64,000 bases of DNA from Staphylococcus auricularis (GTDB taxonomy: Bacteria; Bacillota; Bacilli; Staphylococcales; Staphylococcaceae), in assembly GCF_001500315.1 (NCBI RefSeq), contig NZ_LLER01000009.1, forward strand, positions 181,715-245,714, read 5' to 3'. Every line of letters starts with the position of its first letter. Position 1 is the first letter of the stretch. A program made the translations under genes and the position numbers. This document shows positions 59,194 through 64,000 of the stretch, piece after piece. The notes below the pieces were generated by a model. That model searched no databases and was not told the origin of the DNA. It saw only the letters and a program-made list of their open reading frames with translations.

Positions 59194-60846
59194 ATGCAAA
59201 GAAATTGGTGGAAAGAAGCAGTCGCTTATCAGATTTACCCAAGAAGTTTTAATGACAGTAACGATGACGGTATCGGCGACTTACCAGGTATCATTGAAAA
59301 GTTAGATTATTTACAGACACTCGGCATTGATGTCATATGGTTAAGTCCGATGTATCAATCACCAAACGATGATAATGGTTACGATATTAGTGATTATCAG
59401 TCTATCATGACTGAATTTGGCACAATGGAAGATTTTGATGCGTTGTTAAGCGGTGTTCATGAACGGGGAATGAAACTCATTTTAGACCTAGTAGTCAATC
59501 ACACTTCAGATGAACATCCTTGGTTTATCGAATCTCGTTCTAGTAAGGATAATCCTAAACGAGACTGGTATATTTGGGCTGATCCCAAAGCGGATGGTTC
59601 AGAACCGAACAACTGGGAAAGTATCTTTAATGGCTCTACTTGGGAATTTGATCCACAGACTGAACAATATTATTTCCATTTATTTAGTAAAAAACAGCCT
59701 GATTTAAATTGGCATAATGATGACGTAAGAGAAGCGATTTTTAACATGATGAATTGGTGGTTTGATAAAGGGATTGATGGTTTTCGTGTGGACGCCATTA
59801 CACATATTAAAAAGACTTTTGAAGCAGGAGATTTACCAGTGCCTGAAGGTAAAACGTACGCACCTGCATTTGATGTTGATATGAATCAACCTGGAATTCA
59901 AGATTGGCTACAAGAAATGAAAGATGAGTCGTTAAGTAAGTATGACATCATGACAGTAGGTGAGGCAAACGGTGTAAGTACTGACGATGCTAAAGATTGG
60001 GTTGGCGAATCAAAAGGTAAATTTAATATGATTTTCCAATTTGAACACCTCGATTTATGGCATACGGGTGAAAGTCAATTCGATGTTAAGGCGTATAAAG
60101 AGGTGCTAAATCGATGGCAACAACGTTTAGATGGCGTAGGGTGGAATGCATTATTTATTGAAAATCATGATCAACCTCGACGTGTATCTACATGGGGAGA
60201 CGATACACATTATTGGTACGAATCGGCGACGAGTCACGCAGTGGTCTATTTCTTACAACAAGGCACACCGTTTATTTATCAAGGTCAAGAGATAGGGATG
60301 ACGAACTACCCATTCGACAGTATAGAGATCTTTAACGATGTCGCAGTGGTGAATGAGTATAAAATTGTGCAACAGCAAGGTGGAGATGTCGAAGCGCTCC
60401 TAGATAAGCATAAAATGGAAAATCGTGATAATGCACGTACACCGATGCAGTGGGATACAACGGATTACGCCGGATTTTCTACAGTCGAACCTTGGTTCCC
60501 GATCAATCCAAACTACACTGAAATTAACGTGGCGCAACAGTTAAATGATGCTCAATCTATACTTCATTTTTATATGGCTTTGATTCAACTTAGAAAGTCT
60601 GCAGACATCTATACTTATGGCCATTTCCAACTTATCGATGCTGAAAATGAACACATTTTCGCGTATACACGTTCATTAGATCATGAATCAATCCTTGTCG
60701 TCGGCAACTTAACGGGTTCAGTAACAAAGTTAAACACTGATTTAGATATTACAGGTAAATCAGTGCCGCTTCACAACTATCCCCAACATCAGATTAATCT
60801 AGAAGCGATTCAACCTTATGAGGCTTTTGTCGTCGAATTATCTTAA
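59194..60846 (+). CDS. malA: Alpha-glucosidase, GH13 family
   Basis: 550 aa cytoplasmic enzyme that splits maltose and isomaltose-type sugars to glucose. GH13 regions: DLVVNHTSDEHPW, GFRVDAI (nucleophile Asp), VGEANG (acid Glu) and IENHDQPR (stabilising Asp). Starts MQRNWWKEAVAYQIYPRSF from ATG 59194 behind AGGGAGAG. In S. aureus a LacI-type malR precedes malA, as I recall; here gnd and its terminator directly precede it. Confidence 0.93.
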   Translation: MQRNWWKEAVAYQIYPRSFNDSNDDGIGDLPGIIEKLDYLQTLGIDVIWLSPMYQSPNDDNGYDISDYQSIMTEFGTMEDFDALLSGVHERGMKLILDLVVNHTSDEHPWFIESRSSKDNPKRDWYIWADPKADGSEPNNWESIFNGSTWEFDPQTEQYYFHLFSKKQPDLNWHNDDVREAIFNMMNWWFDKGIDGFRVDAITHIKKTFEAGDLPVPEGKTYAPAFDVDMNQPGIQDWLQEMKDESLSKYDIMTVGEANGVSTDDAKDWVGESKGKFNMIFQFEHLDLWHTGESQFDVKAYKEVLNRWQQRLDGVGWNALFIENHDQPRRVSTWGDDTHYWYESATSHAVVYFLQQGTPFIYQGQEIGMTNYPFDSIEIFNDVAVVNEYKIVQQQGGDVEALLDKHKMENRDNARTPMQWDTTDYAGFSTVEPWFPINPNYTEINVAQQLNDAQSILHFYMALIQLRKSADIYTYGHFQLIDAENEHIFAYTRSLDHESILVVGNLTGSVTKLNTDLDITGKSVPLHNYPQHQINLEAIQPYEAFVVELS

Positions 60847-60857
60847 CATATAAAAAT

Positions 60858-60903
60858 AAACCTCTTACAATTTCCAATTAAAAGGAAGCTGTAAGAGGTT
60901 TTT
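60858..60903. terminator. Bidirectional terminator between malA and the AraC gene
   Basis: AACCTCTTAC / GTAAGAGGTT stem extended by TTCC/GGAA pairs inside. T runs occur on both sides, between converging genes. Confidence 0.88.
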
Positions 60904-60943
60904 ACGGTTCATTGAAACCACAGAAATATATTTTCTTATCATC

Positions 60944-61816
60944 CTAATCCGAGAGTGCTTCTTTATCTACAGGCACCCATAATTGAACTTTCGTAAATGG
61001 ATTATCAAATGAAATATCAAACGGATATATTTCAACGTAAAGACTATTATTTTCATAAGGTAATGTGAGTTGTAAGCTCGTCTCGATATAGTACCATGCT
61101 TCATTTACAACATAATCGAGTTCGCCTTGAAGATTAAATTTCGCATATTGACGAGAAGGGAGGAAACGGCTTTCTAAATGTGCAGGGTAGCGTTCACTTG
61201 CGACACCCACAAAGATTTCCATGCCTTCATCGAGTGGGCAGTTAATCACAAATAGTTCATGCGGACTGACGTCATTATATTTGCGTAATTCTTTAATTTT
61301 ACCATCTAGCAATAAATCCTCTAAAAAATCTGGCACCTTAAATGGATTCTCCAATTCGGAGGTTGGCACAAATCGAGCATAACCTACAAGTGCTGTGTCT
61401 TCACTATTCTCTAGTTGATAAGGATAAGGTTCTCGCTCAGTAGTTGTTAACTTGATATACAATCTAGGTTGAATATTTAACATATCACGTTTTAAATTGG
61501 CCTGTAGTGGTGAAACCTGGTGTACCTCACTGAACGCCTGTGCAAAACTATGTGCATCAGGGTAATGGTACTTCTTAGCAATGTCGACTAAACGACCTGA
61601 GCCGGCGATAACATCTTGTGCAGCAAGTGTCATTTTGCGTGCTAATGCATAATCACTTGGTGATTGACCCACAATCATTTTAAAAGACTGATCTAAGTGG
61701 TAAGGTGAAAGACCAACGTAATCACTAAGGTCTTGCAAATGAAACGGCTCTAATAAGTGGTCCTCTATATAAACAATTGCCTGTTGTATTTGCTTGATAA
61801 CGTCCAATACTTTCAC
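60944..61816 (-). CDS. AraC family regulator with GyrI-like effector domain
   Basis: 290 aa. The HTH is at the N terminus (about 8-105): two helix-turn-helix units, including LQDLSDYVGLSPYHLDQSFK and DIAKKYHYPDAHSFAQAFSEV. The rest (~120-290) looks like the GyrI/Rob-type small-molecule-binding domain (EPYPYQLENSEDTALVGYARF, ending VQLWVPV). Regulators of this type often respond to drugs or metabolites. It converges on malA and lies next to zwf on the same strand. Targets are unknown. Confidence 0.87.
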   Translation of the reverse strand: MKVLDVIKQIQQAIVYIEDHLLEPFHLQDLSDYVGLSPYHLDQSFKMIVGQSPSDYALARKMTLAAQDVIAGSGRLVDIAKKYHYPDAHSFAQAFSEVHQVSPLQANLKRDMLNIQPRLYIKLTTTEREPYPYQLENSEDTALVGYARFVPTSELENPFKVPDFLEDLLLDGKIKELRKYNDVSPHELFVINCPLDEGMEIFVGVASERYPAHLESRFLPSRQYAKFNLQGELDYVVNEAWYYIETSLQLTLPYENNSLYVEIYPFDISFDNPFTKVQLWVPVDKEALSD

Positions 61817-61994
61817 TCCTAAACATTTTCCAATCGTAATACTATTACGTTATATTCTACCTTATTTTTCATACTTTGACATCTCATATCAGATAATATT
61901 TACATTAATTAAACGATAAAAAACAAACTGATATTTAGAGACATAGCGTCGCAATCTGATTTAATATTAATCTAAACTGTTTCAAATTCATTTC

Positions 61995-62035
61995 AAAAAA
62001 GCAACAAAACGTGAGATAGGTCACCGTTTTGTTGC
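61995..62035 (-). terminator. Intrinsic terminator of zwf
   Basis: On the minus strand GCAACAAAACGGTGA / TCACGTTTTGTTGC forms a long stem followed by TTTTTT, 33 bases past the zwf stop. Confidence 0.92.
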
Positions 62036-62067
62036 AGCTCTAAATTATTCACATGTCAACGAATGAA

Positions 62068-63552
62068 TTATTGAATGTCGTCCCACCAATGGAAACCGTC
62101 ACGACTTAACAGTAAGTCGCTATCTAGCGGGCCGTTCGTACCTGCTTCATAGTTAGGGAAGTCAGGTTCTGTTTTATCCCATTCGTTTTGAATTGTATCA
62201 ACAAATTTCCATGTGGATTTTAATTCTTCCCAATGTGTAAAGTTGGTTGGGTCACCGTTTAAAATATCGAATAATAAATTTTCATACGCATCGACAGTGT
62301 TCATTTTATCTTGAGCACTCATAGCGTAAGATAATTGCACAGGTTTAGTATCTATACTTTGTACATTTTTCTTCGCATTGAGATGTAAAGAAACACCTTC
62401 GTTAGGTTGTATATTGATCACTAATAAATTTGATTCTAATTTGTTGTCTGTTTCATAGTAAAGATTTAACGGTACTTCTTTAAATTCAACGACAACTTGG
62501 ATAGATTTATCTTTCATGCGTTTACCTGTTCTGATATAAAAAGGAACGCCAGCCCATCTAAAGTTATCTATTGTTAATTTACCTGAGACAAAGGTTGGTG
62601 TATTTGACTGTTCATCTACACGGTCTTCTTTTCGATAAGCGATGACATCTTGATCATCTATTTTACCTTGATCATATTGACCACGGACAAAGTTTTGATT
62701 CACTTCGCTTGGTTCAAGTTTACGTAAAGATTTGAGCACTTTTACTTTTTCTGAACGAATGTCTTCACTTTTAAGACTTATAGGTGGTTCCATCGCTAAC
62801 AGTGCCACCATTTGAAGCATGTGGTTTTGCACCATATCTTTTAGCGCACCACTTGTTTCGTAGTAGCCTCCTCGATCTTCGACACCTAATTTTTCAGAAG
62901 AAGTGACTTGAATATTTGAAATGAATTTATTATTCCATAAAGGTTCAAACATTGCATTCGCAAAGCGGAGTACTTCGATATTTTGTACCATATCTTTACC
63001 TAAATAATGGTCGATACGATATATTTCTTTTTCTTCAAATGAACGACGAATTTGATTATTTAATTCTTCTGCAGATGCGAGGTCATTGCCGAATGGTTTT
63101 TCAATGACAAGACGTTTAAATCCTTCAACATCTGTTAAACCTGAAGATTTCAGATAATCTGAAATAATACCGAAGAATTTCGGTGCCATCGCTAAATAGA
63201 ACAATCTGTTACCTTGTAACTCGAATTTCTGATCTAACTGTTGGCTCACTGCTAAGAGTGATTGGTAACTTGCTTCGTCATTTACATCATGTTTGTGATA
63301 AAACACATGATCCATAAATTCATCTAGCTGTGTCGTATCTTGTACGTGGGCTTGAATTGATGATTTCACTTGAATACGGAAATCATCATTTTTTAAATCT
63401 CTTCTACCTATACCAATAATCGCAAAATGTTCGCTTAAATTTTGTTGTTGGTAAAGATGAAATAATGATGGGAATAATTTTCGGTGACTTAAATCACCTG
63501 TCGCCCCGAATATCGTTATTAAACAGGGAATATTCTTGTTTCTAGTACTCAA
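62068..63552 (-). CDS. zwf: Glucose-6-phosphate 1-dehydrogenase
   Basis: 494 aa. First step of the oxidative pentose phosphate pathway, producing NADPH. NADP-binding IFGATGDLSHRKLFP at the N terminus, active-site RIDHYLGK (about residues 179-186) and EKPFGND before it. Length and sequence match staphylococcal Zwf. Transcribed away from rnz; has its own terminator. Functions with gnd (57592) and draws on glucose from malA and glk. Confidence 0.97.
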   Translation of the reverse strand: MSTRNKNIPCLITIFGATGDLSHRKLFPSLFHLYQQQNLSEHFAIIGIGRRDLKNDDFRIQVKSSIQAHVQDTTQLDEFMDHVFYHKHDVNDEASYQSLLAVSQQLDQKFELQGNRLFYLAMAPKFFGIISDYLKSSGLTDVEGFKRLVIEKPFGNDLASAEELNNQIRRSFEEKEIYRIDHYLGKDMVQNIEVLRFANAMFEPLWNNKFISNIQVTSSEKLGVEDRGGYYETSGALKDMVQNHMLQMVALLAMEPPISLKSEDIRSEKVKVLKSLRKLEPSEVNQNFVRGQYDQGKIDDQDVIAYRKEDRVDEQSNTPTFVSGKLTIDNFRWAGVPFYIRTGKRMKDKSIQVVVEFKEVPLNLYYETDNKLESNLLVINIQPNEGVSLHLNAKKNVQSIDTKPVQLSYAMSAQDKMNTVDAYENLLFDILNGDPTNFTHWEELKSTWKFVDTIQNEWDKTEPDFPNYEAGTNGPLDSDLLLSRDGFHWWDDIQ

Positions 63553-63697
63553 GCTAATAACCTCAATTCTTTTAGAAATCTGTATACATTATAGAACAAT
63601 TCTAACCTGCATTCATACCTTTTTGCTTAAAGTCAATCCCACTATATGATTTAATCGTGAGTATGCTAAAATGACTATTGAAAGGGAGGTGCCTTTG

Positions 63698-64000
63698 TTG
63701 CAAATCACATTCTTCGGCACAAGTGCAGGGTTACCGACTAAAGAACGAAATACACAGGCGATTGCGTTAAACTTAGAGCCGTACTCAAATGCCATCTGGT
63801 TGTTTGATGTAGGAGAGGCGACGCAACACCAAATATTAAATCATTCTATTAAATTAGGTAAGGTCGACCATATTTTTATTACACATCTCCATGGGGATCA
63901 TATTTTTGGCTTGCCCGGTCTACTAACGAGCCGATCTTTTCAAGGTGGGGAACATAAACCTTTAACCATCATTGGACCTAAAGGGATTCAACAGTTTGTA
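63698..64000 (+). CDS. rnz: Ribonuclease Z (3'-truncated by window)
   Basis: First 101 codons. Endonuclease that trims 3' ends of tRNA precursors lacking encoded CCA. Starts [20 protein letters not shown] from TTG 63698, seven bases after GGGAGGT; an adjacent TTG at 63695 is possible. The zinc motif [14 protein letters not shown] (HxHxDH) is intact. The gene runs past the end of the window. Divergent from zwf, as in S. aureus. Confidence 0.95.
   Translation, partial: MQITFFGTSAGLPTKERNTQAIALNLEPYSNAIWLFDVGEATQHQILNHSIKLGKVDHIFITHLHGDHIFGLPGLLTSRSFQGGEHKPLTIIGPKGIQQFV

Noticed and set aside
59031..59252. 73-codon plus-strand frame after gnd
   Set aside because: It covers the gnd terminator and the malA start region and has no ribosome site or family resemblance.

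Overview
The window is a gene-dense, AT-rich stretch of Firmicutes chromosome. Protein sequences (SodA, SigA, Zwf, LipM, GlyS, RecO) and the order of genes match the core genome of Staphylococcus as I remember it from S. aureus. Many proteins differ clearly from S. aureus, so I read this as a non-aureus Staphylococcus; the species cannot be named from the sequence. I saw no mobile element, prophage, CRISPR array, rRNA or tRNA.

Layout. 1-8.6 kb: translation and RNA genes (prmA, rsmE, rpsU), the NfeD/flotillin membrane module with an uncharacterised partner, then phoH-ybeY-dgkA-cdd-era-recO. 8.6-16.9 kb: glyS on the minus strand behind a T-box leader, then ccpN-ppsR-dnaG-rpoD-trmK-nif3. 17-24.5 kb: cshB, nfo, the zinc operon znuC-znuB-zur with a Zur operator over its promoter, sodA and pbp3. 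24.7-33.2 kb: folate salvage (5-FCL), rhomboid, yqgQ, glk, a thiamine-binding-type protein, an MBL hydrolase, the comG competence pseudopilus operon and aroK. 33.2-39.8 kb: a glycine riboswitch and the glycine cleavage genes gcvT-gcvPA-gcvPB, a rhodanese, lipM and two small envelope genes. 39.9-49.5 kb: pepQ-type peptidase, efp, a structured-RNA candidate, accB-accC-asp23-like-nusB-xseA-xseB-ispA-argR-recN. 49.6-56.2 kb: the branched-chain keto-acid dehydrogenase operon (lpdA-bkdA1-bkdA2-bkdB), a bacilliredoxin, an aromatic-acid-exporter-like protein and a 32-residue Prli42-like gene. 56.4-64 kb: peptidase T-like, gnd, malA, an AraC regulator, zwf and the start of rnz.

The genes join several processes: lipoyl-dependent metabolism (gcv, lipM, bkd), fatty-acid initiation (bkd supplies branched primers, accBC malonyl-CoA), the oxidative pentose phosphate pathway (zwf, gnd), and DNA/RNA maintenance.

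Four otherwise well-preserved genes carry single disabling changes: cdd (in-frame TAA at codon 15), ccpN (one extra base after codon 3), comGA (in-frame TAA just before the Walker A motif) and comGF (frameshift at a T run). The most interesting unexplained object is a roughly 215-nt segment between efp and accB. It has a closing helix, three internal hairpins and a terminal U run, and looks like an independent structured RNA. Another is an intrinsic-terminator-like hairpin that contains the comGA ribosome binding site.
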